From: an uncultured Phycisphaerales bacterium
Lineage (GTDB): Bacteria > Planctomycetota > Phycisphaerae > Sedimentisphaerales > Anaerobacaceae
DNA length: 64,000 nucleotides
Reading direction: 5' to 3'
Assembly: GCA_903857265.1 (NCBI GenBank)
Contig: CAIODZ010000042.1
Coordinates: 1 to 64,000, forward strand
Below, piece by piece: positions 1-9,385 of the stretch; the first letter of the stretch is position 1, and the number at the start of each line of letters is the position of its first letter. Made by a program: the position numbers and the translations under genes. Under the pieces are notes generated by a model that did no database searches, was not told the DNA's origin, and was given only the letters and a program-made list of their open reading frames with translations.

Positions 1-2728
1 AACCTCGAATACTCGTGCCGTAGTTATCCGCCCAGTTTGTCGGTCCCTGCAGTTTAGTAATCAGTTCCCTGCCTGTGGAATTGTCGGGGTAATTCACATC
101 CGAAGTTAAATCACTGACCGCTGTCCCTGATATACCTGACCACCACTCGCGGAGGATTGCTCCGGTTCCAGTGACAGGAATATTGGGTATTGCTGATATT
201 TCGCTCGAATAACCTGATTCAAGTGTGCCGGTGTCTACCGCTGTAACGACATAATAATAGGTCGTTCCGTTGGAAACATTAGAATCGTTGTAATCCGAAT
301 TGGTTAATAGCGAACTGTTCAATTTGGCATAGCCGCTGCCCGAAGTTGTCGAGCGATATACATTATAGCCGGCCAGGTCGCTTTCCCCGTTGTTGTTCCA
401 GTCAAGCGAGACAGTATGATTGCCCGCTGTTGCGGACAAACCCGTCGGCGCTGCAGGCGGTGTATTCGCCGGCGCTTTGACTACAAATCCGATAATCACC
501 TGACGGTTTAGACTGGTGTGTGTTGCGCTTGGCGTTTCAGGCGCGCCTGTCGCGTGTTTGTGTCCGGTTACGCCCGTAGCCGTCGAAGCCATTGTCTGGT
601 CGATACCTTCGGTAAAACCAGAGCCCAGTGTATATGAACCCGAGTTGCCACAAGTGGCGGCGACAATAACCATATCCCCATTGTTTGTGGAAAGCGGATT
701 GGTCTTGATAGGATTCAGTGTTGTCGTGGTATTTCCGTCACTTGCCCCGATAAGGGTTGTCTGGTTAACGTTCCTGAGGAATACACTGGCGTATCCCGGG
801 GCGCTTGGCGTTGTTGCGGGGCTCCAGGTGAGAGTAAAGGTGTTGCTGGTCGCTGCGGCAACGCCCGCCTCGTTAAGGACATACGCAGCAACGTATGCGT
901 AAGTGTTGCTGCTGCTGACTATCCTGTCAATGACCTTGGTCATCGACTGGCCGCCGTATGTCACAGCAGTTAAACTTGTCGTAGCGGTATGCTCGGCGTG
1001 CGCGATGAATACAAGGGCACGGTTGCTCCCTGATTCTTTTGCGTGAGTCAGGCCCGATGCCCACGAACCAAGAAGGTTAACATCTGTGGCGATTTGTGGT
1101 TTTGCCGAGACCTCGCTTGAGTTTGCGGACTCATTCGAAGATGTATCTACCGCTGTGACAACATAGTAATAAGTCGTGCCGTTGGAAACACTGTTGTCGG
1201 TGTAATTAGAACTGCTCAACAGCGTTCCGTTTAATCTTGTGTAGGTTCCACCTGATGTCGTTGAACGATAGATATTGTAACCGTTTATATCGGGTTCGCT
1301 GTTGATGTTCCAGCCAAGCGATACTGTGCTGTTGCCTGCTGTTGCCGTCAGACCTGTTGGCGCTGCTGGCGGTATTGTATCGGTGGGCGTGGCTGAGGCC
1401 TGGTTGGAGTTGCCCGATTCATTCAAGGATGTATCAACGGCCCTGACAACGTAGTAATAGGTTACGCCGCCGCTAACAGCGTTATCGCTGTAATTTGAGT
1501 TAACCAGCAGCGAACTATTCAGCTTGGTGTATGGGCCGCCTGAAGTTGTCGAACGATACGCGTTGTAGCCGGCCAGGTCGCTTTCGTTGTTGTCGTTCCA
1601 GTCAAGCGAAACCGTTGAGTTCCCGGCCGTAGCAGATAATCCCGTCGGTGCCGCAGGAGCTATGGTATCACCACCGCCCGGCTGGTCGCTGAATCTCTTG
1701 GCATACAGCGTATCTTTTACAAAACCGCCCATCTCACCCGGGCCGACCAAAAGGTTCCAGCTCGAATCAAACATCTGTGGTTCCCAGGAATAATCAGTGA
1801 CCCAGGCGCTGTTGCTGATTTTACGTGCTTCATAAAAGTCCATCAGCGGCTGGCCATAGTTGGCAATCGTCCCCTTTAGATTAGTCTGGGATTCGCTGCC
1901 GCGGAACCCCCATTCGGTCGCAAAAATAGGATAGCGAGTAAGACAGGTATTAATATTATTCGTAAAATAAGATTGGTTGCCGCCAAGCCAGTGACCCGGG
2001 TAAATGTGGACTACCATAACGATGTTGTTTCCATCGAGGGGACTGGCCGCCGCCGGCCCAACCTGCTGAGACCAGCTCGGCGCACCTACGAGAATCAGGT
2101 TGTTAGGTGCGGAAGCTCGGATAATATCAATCCACGTCTGCATATTAGGTTTGCACGTTGCCCAGTTGGCTGCATCCGAACCTCCGGTATTTCCCGGCTC
2201 GTTGAAAAGCTCGAAAAGAACGTGGCTGTCGCCGGCGAATTTTGGGGCTATATATGACCAGAATGCGCTTGTCTGCGAAACCTTGTCGAAGGTGTTGTTC
2301 CCGACGTAATGCCAGTCGATAATGGCATAAATATCCTTGGTCTTGCAATAATCAACAACGGGCCTGAGGAGCTGGTTATAGTAATTATCATTGCCTGGGG
2401 TGAAGGTAAAAGGACTTGAAAAATCCTCCTCGTCAGCCGGATAGACGGCAAGGCGAATGACCTTGGTGTACCAGCCCGGAGAGCTTCCCTGGGAATCACT
2501 TTTATTTGTTACCCGGTCAATCAGGCCGGTCATACCTCCACTATACCAGTTTTGGATAGCGCCTATATCAATCGTATCGACGCCACGCAGGACAACGACA
2601 TTTCCATTGGGGTCTTTTATGAGATTGGCGTCCGTGTGCAGCCAGGGGGTGTCAGCGTAAAGGGACGTGGCTAAACAGAAAAATGCAAAAACGATAACGA
2701 CTCCGGTAAATCTTCTCTTCTTCATCAT
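1..2728 (-). CDS. Secreted GH5-family glycoside hydrolase with FN3 and PA14 domains (3' end cut by window)
   Basis: An open frame of about 909 codons runs off the left edge. The signal peptide begins MMKKRRFTG and ends near residue 25. The next ~320 residues are a GH5 (cellulase/mannanase clan A) barrel with acid/base NEP (FELFNEPG, E near 177) and nucleophile in ATEWGF (near 271). Two fibronectin type III repeats (PAAPTGLSATAGN...) follow, then a ~200-residue beta-rich module with a VTYGGQSMT motif that I cannot name, a third FN3, and the start of a PA14-type domain (ILREWWSGISG) at the edge. The start is set by GAGGAG seven bases upstream of ATG 2728 (a second ATG follows at once). It is the last visible gene of the four-gene hydrolase operon, 31 bp after the GH26 gene. 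Catalysis of beta-1,4-glucan or mannan hydrolysis is inferred; substrate is unproven. Confidence 0.88.
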   Translation of the reverse strand, partial: MMKKRRFTGVVIVFAFFCLATSLYADTPWLHTDANLIKDPNGNVVVLRGVDTIDIGAIQNWYSGGMTGLIDRVTNKSDSQGSSPGWYTKVIRLAVYPADEEDFSSPFTFTPGNDNYYNQLLRPVVDYCKTKDIYAIIDWHYVGNNTFDKVSQTSAFWSYIAPKFAGDSHVLFELFNEPGNTGGSDAANWATCKPNMQTWIDIIRASAPNNLILVGAPSWSQQVGPAAASPLDGNNIVMVVHIYPGHWLGGNQSYFTNNINTCLTRYPIFATEWGFRGSESQTNLKGTIANYGQPLMDFYEARKISNSAWVTDYSWEPQMFDSSWNLLVGPGEMGGFVKDTLYAKRFSDQPGGGDTIAPAAPTGLSATAGNSTVSLDWNDNNESDLAGYNAYRSTTSGGPYTKLNSSLLVNSNYSDNAVSGGVTYYYVVRAVDTSLNESGNSNQASATPTDTIPPAAPTGLTATAGNSTVSLGWNINSEPDINGYNIYRSTTSGGTYTRLNGTLLSSSNYTDNSVSNGTTYYYVVTAVDTSSNESANSSEVSAKPQIATDVNLLGSWASGLTHAKESGSNRALVFIAHAEHTATTSLTAVTYGGQSMTKVIDRIVSSSNTYAYVAAYVLNEAGVAAATSNTFTLTWSPATTPSAPGYASVFLRNVNQTTLIGASDGNTTTTLNPIKTNPLSTNNGDMVIVAATCGNSGSYTLGSGFTEGIDQTMASTATGVTGHKHATGAPETPSATHTSLNRQVIIGFVVKAPANTPPAAPTGLSATAGNHTVSLDWNNNGESDLAGYNVYRSTTSGSGYAKLNSSLLTNSDYNDSNVSNGTTYYYVVTAVDTGTLESGYSSEISAIPNIPVTGTGAILREWWSGISGTAVSDLTSDVNYPDNSTGRELITKLQGPTNWADNYGTSIRG

Positions 2729-2759
2729 TCCAATCTCCTCATAATTTTTTATAAAAACT

Positions 2760-4751
2760 TTAAATGCCGCTGAGCCAGCTTTCAGTAAATGACTTCAGGT
2801 CGTCGAGAAGGACAGAACTGTCCTGGCTGAAGTCGAAACCGCTGCACCAGTTATTGGCTGGGCCGCAATTGGTGTGCTTCCACTGCTGGCCGAAATCGGC
2901 AAAATCCTTAAAGTCGCCTGCCCTGGGAAATTCAATCTCGATATAATCAACGTAGAACCAGCCCCAGTTATGCTGGATACGAATAGTATTGGAGCCGGCA
3001 TTCAGCGATATATTCCCGAACGCGAAACTGGCCCAGATGCTGTTTGTATTTGTGAACACAGGTGACCATATCTCAGAGCCGTTAACCAGGACTGTGTTTG
3101 TCTTGTCGCCCCAGCCGCTCGGTATCAGATATCGAATCGTCAAAGGATAATTTCGCGCTTTGCTGCAGGTGACGGTAAAATTGATTCCTGTTCCGCCGCT
3201 GCCGTTAAAATACATCGAACCGGTGCCGGAATAAGGGGGGAAGCTCGTACTGAGGGTTGGCCCGTTGACCTCCCTTGCGGTGTTTTCCGCTTCATAGCGT
3301 ACAATCTTCGTCGGCAATGGGGTCCCGACCGTTATATTAACTTCCTGAGAATCGCTCCTTAGGCCGTTGTTATCGGTGGCTACAGCCCTGAGGACATATT
3401 GCCCCGTTGGCGCATTGGTCCAGGAAAAGCTGTAAGGTGCGTTGGCGTCTTCGCCCAGTTTTACGTCGTTCTTATAAAACTCCACTTTGGTAACAGCGCC
3501 GCAGGGGTCACAGGCATCAGCGGAAATTGTGATATTGGCGCCGAAAGCAAATCCTGCGCCATCGGCGGGCTGTGTAATCGATACAATGGGAGCGCCGCCC
3601 GTAACAGGATAGTGCTTCCAGTCAATCAGCTCATCAAGGGTAATAATATCTGCGTCATTATAAACGGAACGCATAAAGTTCTGATTCACGTCTTCAATAA
3701 AGCTGCCGGCCCATACAGAAAACCAGCTCCACCATACCTTGTCGGCCCTGATTTTATTTGGGTCAGGGAGGATTCCCGATTCGGACAGCGCGACCAGCTT
3801 AACTCCCTCAAAATGACTTTGGGTGTCCAGCCAATATCCAACCATACTGGTGTTCTGGTCGCTCGGATAAATATCCATCCCCACAATATCAACGTAGTTA
3901 TCGCCCGGATACCACGCCGGGTCGCCGACGGTATAGACCCAAATCAGGTTATGCAGGTGGTGATAATTAACAAAGCGGTCGTGCATAAGTTGCCACAACT
4001 GAATAAAAGGCCCCGGCCCTTTGGCTCCCCACCAGAACCATCCGCCGGATGCCTCGTGAAGAGGCCTCCAGAGCAGGGGCAGATTCGCGTCCTGGAATTT
4101 TTTTAACTGCACTGCAATCGCGTCAAGGTCGCTAATCAGCAGTTGGTATCTTGTGCCACAGGGGTCGGCAAGGACCGCCTGGATATCAAACGTAGTGGCA
4201 TACGTGTAAAATCCGCGCCACCATTCCGCACCCGGCTGGTCAATCAAATCAGTAGGTGCGTTCCAGTGCCAGCTCGAGCTTAGAATCCCGCCGCTTGAGT
4301 TGGCCCAGTTTATGTAACTTTCGACTGTGCCGGTCGGATTAGCGCCGTGTGCGATGCGCGAGGGCGAGTAATCCATTAAATCAAGAACGCCGACGGCAGG
4401 CCATTTTCCGGTGACAGAGTGGATGTAGTTCATTTCGCCCATGTCCTGCTGGCCTGAAAGGACCTGCTGGCCATAATGGTCCACCAAAAAGGACATAAGC
4501 GATTTCGACTCGCTCGTAGCTTGCGGGTCCGTGAGCGTTTTAGGCGGACGGACAAGTCCTATCGGCCCGCTCAGCATTAAACTGCTGATGGTCAAACTGC
4601 TGCCGACCTGCATAGCAAAGACGGGTAGCGTTGTAAAGAAAAAGAATGCTAAAAGCAATGCTGCCCGGAATCGTTTCGCGAAAACATGGGGTTTCGCCAA
4701 GCAGGAAAGTGCAAAAACGATAACGACCCCGGCAAACCTTCTTTTATTCAT
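2760..4751 (-). CDS. Secreted GH26 beta-mannanase with Ig-like, CBM35/6-like and dockerin-like domains
   Basis: 663 aa from ATG 4751, which sits 8 bases after GAGGG and gives the MNKRRF signal peptide shared with its neighbours; a start 5 codons earlier is possible. The GH26 catalytic domain (about 75-390) shows the motif WRPLHEASGGWFWWG with the acid/base Glu near 231 and a nucleophile Glu in ALSESG near 323. Then come a bacterial Ig-like domain (SITQPADGAGF...), a carbohydrate-binding domain of CBM35/CBM6 type (VRYEAENT ... WGWFYVDYIEIE) and a C-terminal dockerin-like tail (from about 613) whose calcium loop is degenerate (DFSQDSSVLLDDL). GH26 enzymes are mostly endo-beta-1,4-mannanases, so mannan or galactomannan is the likely substrate. 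Third gene of the operon. Confidence 0.9.
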   Translation of the reverse strand: MNKRRFAGVVIVFALSCLAKPHVFAKRFRAALLLAFFFFTTLPVFAMQVGSSLTISSLMLSGPIGLVRPPKTLTDPQATSESKSLMSFLVDHYGQQVLSGQQDMGEMNYIHSVTGKWPAVGVLDLMDYSPSRIAHGANPTGTVESYINWANSSGGILSSSWHWNAPTDLIDQPGAEWWRGFYTYATTFDIQAVLADPCGTRYQLLISDLDAIAVQLKKFQDANLPLLWRPLHEASGGWFWWGAKGPGPFIQLWQLMHDRFVNYHHLHNLIWVYTVGDPAWYPGDNYVDIVGMDIYPSDQNTSMVGYWLDTQSHFEGVKLVALSESGILPDPNKIRADKVWWSWFSVWAGSFIEDVNQNFMRSVYNDADIITLDELIDWKHYPVTGGAPIVSITQPADGAGFAFGANITISADACDPCGAVTKVEFYKNDVKLGEDANAPYSFSWTNAPTGQYVLRAVATDNNGLRSDSQEVNITVGTPLPTKIVRYEAENTAREVNGPTLSTSFPPYSGTGSMYFNGSGGTGINFTVTCSKARNYPLTIRYLIPSGWGDKTNTVLVNGSEIWSPVFTNTNSIWASFAFGNISLNAGSNTIRIQHNWGWFYVDYIEIEFPRAGDFKDFADFGQQWKHTNCGPANNWCSGFDFSQDSSVLLDDLKSFTESWLSGI

Positions 4752-4808
4752 AACTCCAACCCTCAAAAATCAAACGGGTTTTTTTATGTCATTTTGAAAA
4801 ATTTTGTG

Positions 4809-6050
4809 CTAATTGGTTTCCAAAAGCCACCATTGGGCAAAATCCATCAGGTCATCAATCCGGACATTGCCGTCACGGTCGTAGTCGGCACCGCTGCACC
4901 AGGCATTTACCGCAGTGCAGTTAGTCCGAAGCCACTGGGTGGCGAAACCGGCGAAGTCCTCGAAGTTATTGCTTTTGATAACCTCGACATCCGACTGATG
5001 GGCGGTCCACATAGCGTCCATCTGCCCCAGCATAGAGACATGGTCGCTGTCCGTCCAGGACCACGTTAGCGCCCCGGCATAGCCGGTTGAGTAGAGGGTT
5101 TCGAATGGGGCGCTCCCGCAGTTGGTGCAACCGCCGGGTGGGAAGAACTCAGCAACAACGAGCGGTTTGTCGAGGCTCCAGTAGGAATATGGATGCTGGA
5201 ACGGTGAACGCGCCGTGCCCGCCCAGTCGTAGTAGTGGACACAATAGAAATCCAGATACCCGTTCGGGTCTCCACCGGCGGCGATGAGCCGGGCATCGGT
5301 GTAGTAGTTGTAGTTTCCGGAGCCAGCAGGTTTGTCGGTGGTGGCGTAGAAGGACCACGAACCGTTCGTTACCTTAGCATTCGGGTCGGTTCGGTGAATA
5401 GCGCCTGCGCACTGGTTGACAAAGGCCTGGATATAAGACATCGCCACGTGCTGTTCTTCCGACCAGCCGAATTCGGTGCTCATGCCCTCGGGTTCGTTGA
5501 ATATTTCCCAGGCGACGATAGCCGGATGCCCCTTGAGTGCCTGTACCATTGGAATCAGGCAGTTGTTAATATACGTCTGCCGGTAGGTGGAGTTTGTCAG
5601 TATAGCTCTTGAACGGTTGTAGATAGCGGCGCCGTTGGAGGTTTTCATCATATCAAAGGACCACAGACAACACATTACGCTCACCTTGTGAGACCAGGCA
5701 TCGTTCAAAATGGTCTGCAAATCGGCGATGGTGTTCGTCCCGGGACCGGTTACGGTATTGCCATCCCATGCCGGCGTGTTGGCGCCGGTTGTGTGCAGCC
5801 AGAGCCGCATACAGTTGCCTCCGTTGGCCTCGAACTGGTTGAAAACGTCGTCAAAATGAGCCATGTCCGGTGAGTAGGTAGCGGGCCCGATGTCGTTGGC
5901 AAAATACTGCCAGGCCAGGTTGGCGCCGTTGAGGAACAGGTCCTGATTGTTATAGTGGATGCTATTTGAGGCGGCGTATGTATAAACCGGCATCGCCAAA
6001 GACAGCATCGCGCAAACAATAATTGCTTCAATAAATCTTCTTTTCTCCAT
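4809..6050 (-). CDS. Secreted GH5-like glycoside hydrolase (mannanase type) with dockerin-like tail
   Basis: 413 aa. The signal peptide MEKRRFIEAIIVCAML ends near residue 27. A single clan A barrel follows, with acid/base E186 in EIFNEPEG and nucleophile E301 in VVAEFFPPGG; the segment FLNGANLAWQYF near 39-50 resembles fungal-type and bacterial endo-mannanases of GH5. Residues 361-413 are the dockerin-like module: a first half without a calcium loop (FEDFAGFATQWL) and a second half with DYDRDGNVRIDD. No Shine-Dalgarno sequence is visible before ATG 6050, unlike the other genes in the cluster, so translation may depend on the upstream cistron (47 bp away). Subfamily is not assignable by eye. 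Confidence 0.85.
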   Translation of the reverse strand: MEKRRFIEAIIVCAMLSLAMPVYTYAASNSIHYNNQDLFLNGANLAWQYFANDIGPATYSPDMAHFDDVFNQFEANGGNCMRLWLHTTGANTPAWDGNTVTGPGTNTIADLQTILNDAWSHKVSVMCCLWSFDMMKTSNGAAIYNRSRAILTNSTYRQTYINNCLIPMVQALKGHPAIVAWEIFNEPEGMSTEFGWSEEQHVAMSYIQAFVNQCAGAIHRTDPNAKVTNGSWSFYATTDKPAGSGNYNYYTDARLIAAGGDPNGYLDFYCVHYYDWAGTARSPFQHPYSYWSLDKPLVVAEFFPPGGCTNCGSAPFETLYSTGYAGALTWSWTDSDHVSMLGQMDAMWTAHQSDVEVIKSNNFEDFAGFATQWLRTNCTAVNAWCSGADYDRDGNVRIDDLMDFAQWWLLETN

Positions 6051-6097
6051 TATACTGACTTTCTAAAAGTCGAACGAGTTTAGTAAAAGTTTCTATG

Positions 6098-8086
6098 TTA
6101 ATTGGTTTCTAAAAGCCACCATTGGGCAAATGTCATCAGGTCATCGAGTCCGACGTTGCCGTCGCGGTCTCTATCCGCTCCATTGCACCAGGCGTTTGAC
6201 CGGTAGCAATTGGTTTTTAGCCACTGGGAAGCAAAAGTAGCGTAATCCTTGAAGTTATATAAATAGGGCGACAAGTACAAGCCGTCGATTACCTGCTGGG
6301 TTGTTACGCCCGGCCCCTGCCAGGCGACTGCTATAAGGTTGCCTCCGGTACCTTGTTTATGCAGAACTTCGATGTAATATTTTTGGCCGGCAACGAGTGA
6401 AATCAGCGATGAAGTCTGCGAAGTATATTTGGTCCACTCATATTGGCCCGTCCAGCCCGATACATAGGCAATCTGGACAGCGTGGCAGGGGTCGGCATCC
6501 GTGCTTAGCAATAACTGGCTGGAATCATCGCTTGCAATCCAGAAGGTATAATTGCCATCGGCTGGTGGATACACATACCCGCGAATTCGTGTTCCTTCAT
6601 TATCCGCATTTGACCAGTAAGTCGGCCCCTCCAGCTTTGTAATCAGATTTCTGCTGTTCGGATTATAGGGATAGTTTACGTCGGAGGTCAAATTGCTGAC
6701 CGATGAGCCGGAGATTCCGGTCCACCATTCGCGAAGAATGAAGCCGGTGGCTTCGCCGCTGGTTACGCTGATACTGACCGCCGGCGAGGTCTTTATGCCG
6801 GTGTTGTTATCGGTTGCTCTGGTGGTCAAGTTATATCGGCCCATGGTCGGGTTATGCCACGTGCAGGAGTAAGGAGCGACCGTGTCTTCGCCTATTTTTG
6901 TGTAACCGGCGAAAAACTCGACTTTGGTCACAAAGCCGTCGCTGTCGGAGGCGTTTGCCTCGACGGTTATGTCATTCCCGGCAGCGAATAAATCTCCGTT
7001 CGACGGCATCGTGATGGAGATGTTAGGCAGTGCATTGCTGCTGCCGCCTGGCTGGTTGCTGTCTTTCATTTCATAAAGTTTGTCTTTCACAAAACCGCCC
7101 ATTTCGCCTTCTCCGGTGCGGAGTGTCCAATTCGTGTTAAACATAGGCGGCCCCCAGTCGTAGCTGGCAACCCAGGCGGAGTTGCTGATTCCATATTGCT
7201 CGCGAAAGTCCATCAGCGGCTGGCCGTAGTTGGAAACCGTGCCGTTAAGCAGCGTCTCGGAGGTAGTGGTAAAACCCCACTCCGTCATCATTACGGGATA
7301 AACCGCGGCACAGGTAATAATCTGATTCTTAAAGTAATCCTGAGAACCGTAAATACTGAGCCAATGAGCTGGGTAGAGGTGAGAAACATAAACGATGTTA
7401 TCGTCGTCAATCGGATATGTGACCTGGGGGACAAGAACCGAGGAATAGCTCGGACCGCCGACGAGAATAATATTGTTCGGAGCGTAGGTGCGCACTATAT
7501 CAACCCATGTTTGCATATTGGCCCGGACGGTAAGCCATGTGTCCGTGTCCGAACTTCCTTCGTCATTCGGCTCATTGAACAGCTCAAACATTACATGGGC
7601 GTCATTTGCGAATCTCGGCGCCATATAAGTCCAGAATGCGCTTGTCGAAGCGACGTGGTCGCTGGTATGCGCGATATAATGCCAGTCGATAATGGCATAC
7701 ATATCTTTCGTGGCGCAGTAATTTACGACGGTTCTGAGAAGGTTGTATAAATCGGTGTTATTAGGATTGAAAGGATGTGGCCATCCGCTCACCGAATCAG
7801 GCGGCGTAATGTCGATTCTAACGACTTTCGGATACCAGCCGGGTGAATAACTCTGGGTATCGTTTTTATTCGTTATCCGGTCAATCATAGCGGTTGCACC
7901 GCCATACCAATCCTGAGTAACGCCCAAATCCATCATATCAATACCCCTAAGGATTACGACGTTTCCGTTGGGGTCTTTGATTTTGTTGCCATCTACGTGC
8001 AAACGGGGTATGGCGGCATAAGTGGGCGCAGCCAGACAAAACAGTGTGCAAACAATAACGGCCTCAATGAATCTTCTCTTTTTCAT
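6098..8086 (-). CDS. Secreted GH5 hydrolase with Ig-like, PA14 and dockerin-like domains (first gene of operon)
   Basis: 662 aa from ATG 8086 (MKKRRFIEAV); the frame is open for 36 codons further upstream but only this start gives a proper signal peptide. The GH5 barrel carries acid/base E172 in FELFNEPND and nucleophile E269 in MMTEWGF. Then an Ig-like domain (about 354-442), a PA14 domain (about 449-605, ILREWWTGISG ... NYTFWIASDDSSQLLL) and the dockerin-like tail (610-662, with DRDRDGNVGLDDL). Its barrel and PA14 domain are clearly paralogous to the truncated gene at 1-2728, which suggests duplication inside the cluster. PA14 domains usually bind carbohydrate. It follows the promoter at 8224-8252 after a leader of roughly 130 nt. 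Confidence 0.88.
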   Translation of the reverse strand: MKKRRFIEAVIVCTLFCLAAPTYAAIPRLHVDGNKIKDPNGNVVILRGIDMMDLGVTQDWYGGATAMIDRITNKNDTQSYSPGWYPKVVRIDITPPDSVSGWPHPFNPNNTDLYNLLRTVVNYCATKDMYAIIDWHYIAHTSDHVASTSAFWTYMAPRFANDAHVMFELFNEPNDEGSSDTDTWLTVRANMQTWVDIVRTYAPNNIILVGGPSYSSVLVPQVTYPIDDDNIVYVSHLYPAHWLSIYGSQDYFKNQIITCAAVYPVMMTEWGFTTTSETLLNGTVSNYGQPLMDFREQYGISNSAWVASYDWGPPMFNTNWTLRTGEGEMGGFVKDKLYEMKDSNQPGGSSNALPNISITMPSNGDLFAAGNDITVEANASDSDGFVTKVEFFAGYTKIGEDTVAPYSCTWHNPTMGRYNLTTRATDNNTGIKTSPAVSISVTSGEATGFILREWWTGISGSSVSNLTSDVNYPYNPNSRNLITKLEGPTYWSNADNEGTRIRGYVYPPADGNYTFWIASDDSSQLLLSTDADPCHAVQIAYVSGWTGQYEWTKYTSQTSSLISLVAGQKYYIEVLHKQGTGGNLIAVAWQGPGVTTQQVIDGLYLSPYLYNFKDYATFASQWLKTNCYRSNAWCNGADRDRDGNVGLDDLMTFAQWWLLETN

Positions 8087-8418
8087 CACTCCGGTTTCCA
8101 CGAAGGCAAAGCAACGTCCGATATGGCTAAAAAGTTTACAAAACAACCATCCTCCCTGGGGTGTGCTGATTGAATTGCAGGCACACTTTAGCATTGATTT
8201 TCAGCATTTTACCTTTCACTAATATAATATCACAAGCCGTCGGCCTAATCAAGTTTAAACCAGGTAAAAGGGGTAATTTTGGGAAAAAGGCGGTTGCTTA
8301 CGCAAGAGTGGGATTTGCGCTATCCAAACTACAATAAATCCGGCTGAATCGGTATTGCTAATTGCCGGATGATGGATTATCATTACCGTTTACTTTATTA
8401 TTAAACGGGGAAGCAGTT
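8087..8418. other. Divergent intergenic region
   Basis: This 332-bp gap separates the divergent hydrolase operon and the BamD-like gene. Besides the promoter, palindrome and leader hairpin listed separately I see no gene. It is AT-rich compared with both flanks. No clear plus-strand promoter could be fixed by eye. Confidence 0.6.
8224..8252 (-). promoter_or_regulatory. Predicted promoter of the hydrolase operon
   Basis: On the minus strand TTGATT (8252-8247), a 17-bp spacer and TATTAT (8229-8224) form a good sigma70-type promoter. A perfect palindrome GTTTAAAC (8253-8260) touches the upstream side of the -35 box and could be an operator. The predicted leader contains an inverted repeat, GTGTGC/GCACAC at 8161-8186. 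Confidence 0.5.
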
Positions 8419-9366
8419 GTGCGAAAGCTAAGTATATTGGCGATTTTGATAGCAGCGAGTTTGGTATTGCCGACGGCGCGGGTTGCCCTTTGCGCAGAAA
8501 CATTGCGATTGGATGAGCAGGGCCAGTTGCAAAAAGCGGCGGACAGCAATGATGAGCAGTACCTGCTGCGGGTCGCGGAAATAAAAAAGCTTGTTGATGC
8601 GGGTAAGCCGGACAAGGTCAAAAAGGCCGTTAAACAGCTTAAGAAGGATTTTCCCGGTGTTGCCGGCAAGGACTTCGATTCATTTATGGAAGCCGAGGTG
8701 CTTTTAGCCGGAGGCAAGCTGACCAAGGCGGTAAAGCAATACGATGATTTTCTGGACAAATACCCCATCAGTCCCCTGAAAGACGCTGCACTTAACCGGC
8801 AGTTTGAAGTCGCAACGGAGTTTTTGGCGGGCCGCAAAAAGACAATACTGATGGTATTCAGGGTCAGCGCCTTCGACGACGGCGTAAAGATAATGGAAAA
8901 AATCAGCGACCGGACAGGCACCGCGGATATAGCGAAAAATGCCCTGCTGACTGTTGCGCACAGTTACGAAAAACGTAAACAGTATAACGAAGCATACCTC
9001 AAGTGGTCGGAAATATCGACACGCTGGCCCACAGGCCAAATAGCCAAAGACGCGCTGCTGGCGATGGCGAAGAACAAATACGCGGCGTTTCGCGGGCCGG
9101 TTTATGACGGGTCGAGCTTAATCAGCGCAAAGACCTATTATGAGAATTTTAAACTGCGTTATCCCGAAGAGGCGCAGGAGCTGAAAGTAGATGATATTTT
9201 AACTCGTATCAGCGAGCAGCTGGCCGAAAAGAACCTGTTGATAGCCAAATATTATGACAGGACCGGCAGCGCCGGGCCTGCCAATATGTATTACCAGATG
9301 GTTGTCGATAACTGGCCGAATACCAAAGCGGCGCAGATGGCGAAAGAGAAAATAAGTAAAAAGTAA
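8419..9366 (+). CDS. BamD-like periplasmic tetratricopeptide protein
   Basis: 315 aa from GTG 8419, chosen because GGGGAAG lies just upstream and a signal peptide (VRKLSILAILIAASLVLP) starts there; an earlier TTG at 8362 would hide it. Mature residues form TPR-like helical pairs, including AVKQYDDFLDKYP and a final MYYQMVVDNWPNTKAAQMA of the kind seen in BamD/YfiO and YbgF. No convincing lipobox is present (VALCAE has Leu before Cys), so it may be soluble in the periplasm rather than a lipoprotein, unlike BamD of E. coli. The next gene is an LptE-like lipoprotein, pointing to outer membrane assembly. Exact partner unknown. Confidence 0.75.
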   Translation: MRKLSILAILIAASLVLPTARVALCAETLRLDEQGQLQKAADSNDEQYLLRVAEIKKLVDAGKPDKVKKAVKQLKKDFPGVAGKDFDSFMEAEVLLAGGKLTKAVKQYDDFLDKYPISPLKDAALNRQFEVATEFLAGRKKTILMVFRVSAFDDGVKIMEKISDRTGTADIAKNALLTVAHSYEKRKQYNEAYLKWSEISTRWPTGQIAKDALLAMAKNKYAAFRGPVYDGSSLISAKTYYENFKLRYPEEAQELKVDDILTRISEQLAEKNLLIAKYYDRTGSAGPANMYYQMVVDNWPNTKAAQMAKEKISKK

Positions 9367-9385
9367 ACAAGGTTAATAATTTAAA

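Noticed and set aside
3399-4106. Plus-strand frame of 235 codons inside the GH26 gene
   Set aside because: It is the reverse of the GH26 catalytic domain and shows no domain of its own.
2760-8086. Cellulosome gene cluster
   Set aside because: The C-terminal modules have only one calcium loop at most and no cohesin or scaffoldin with cohesins is visible.
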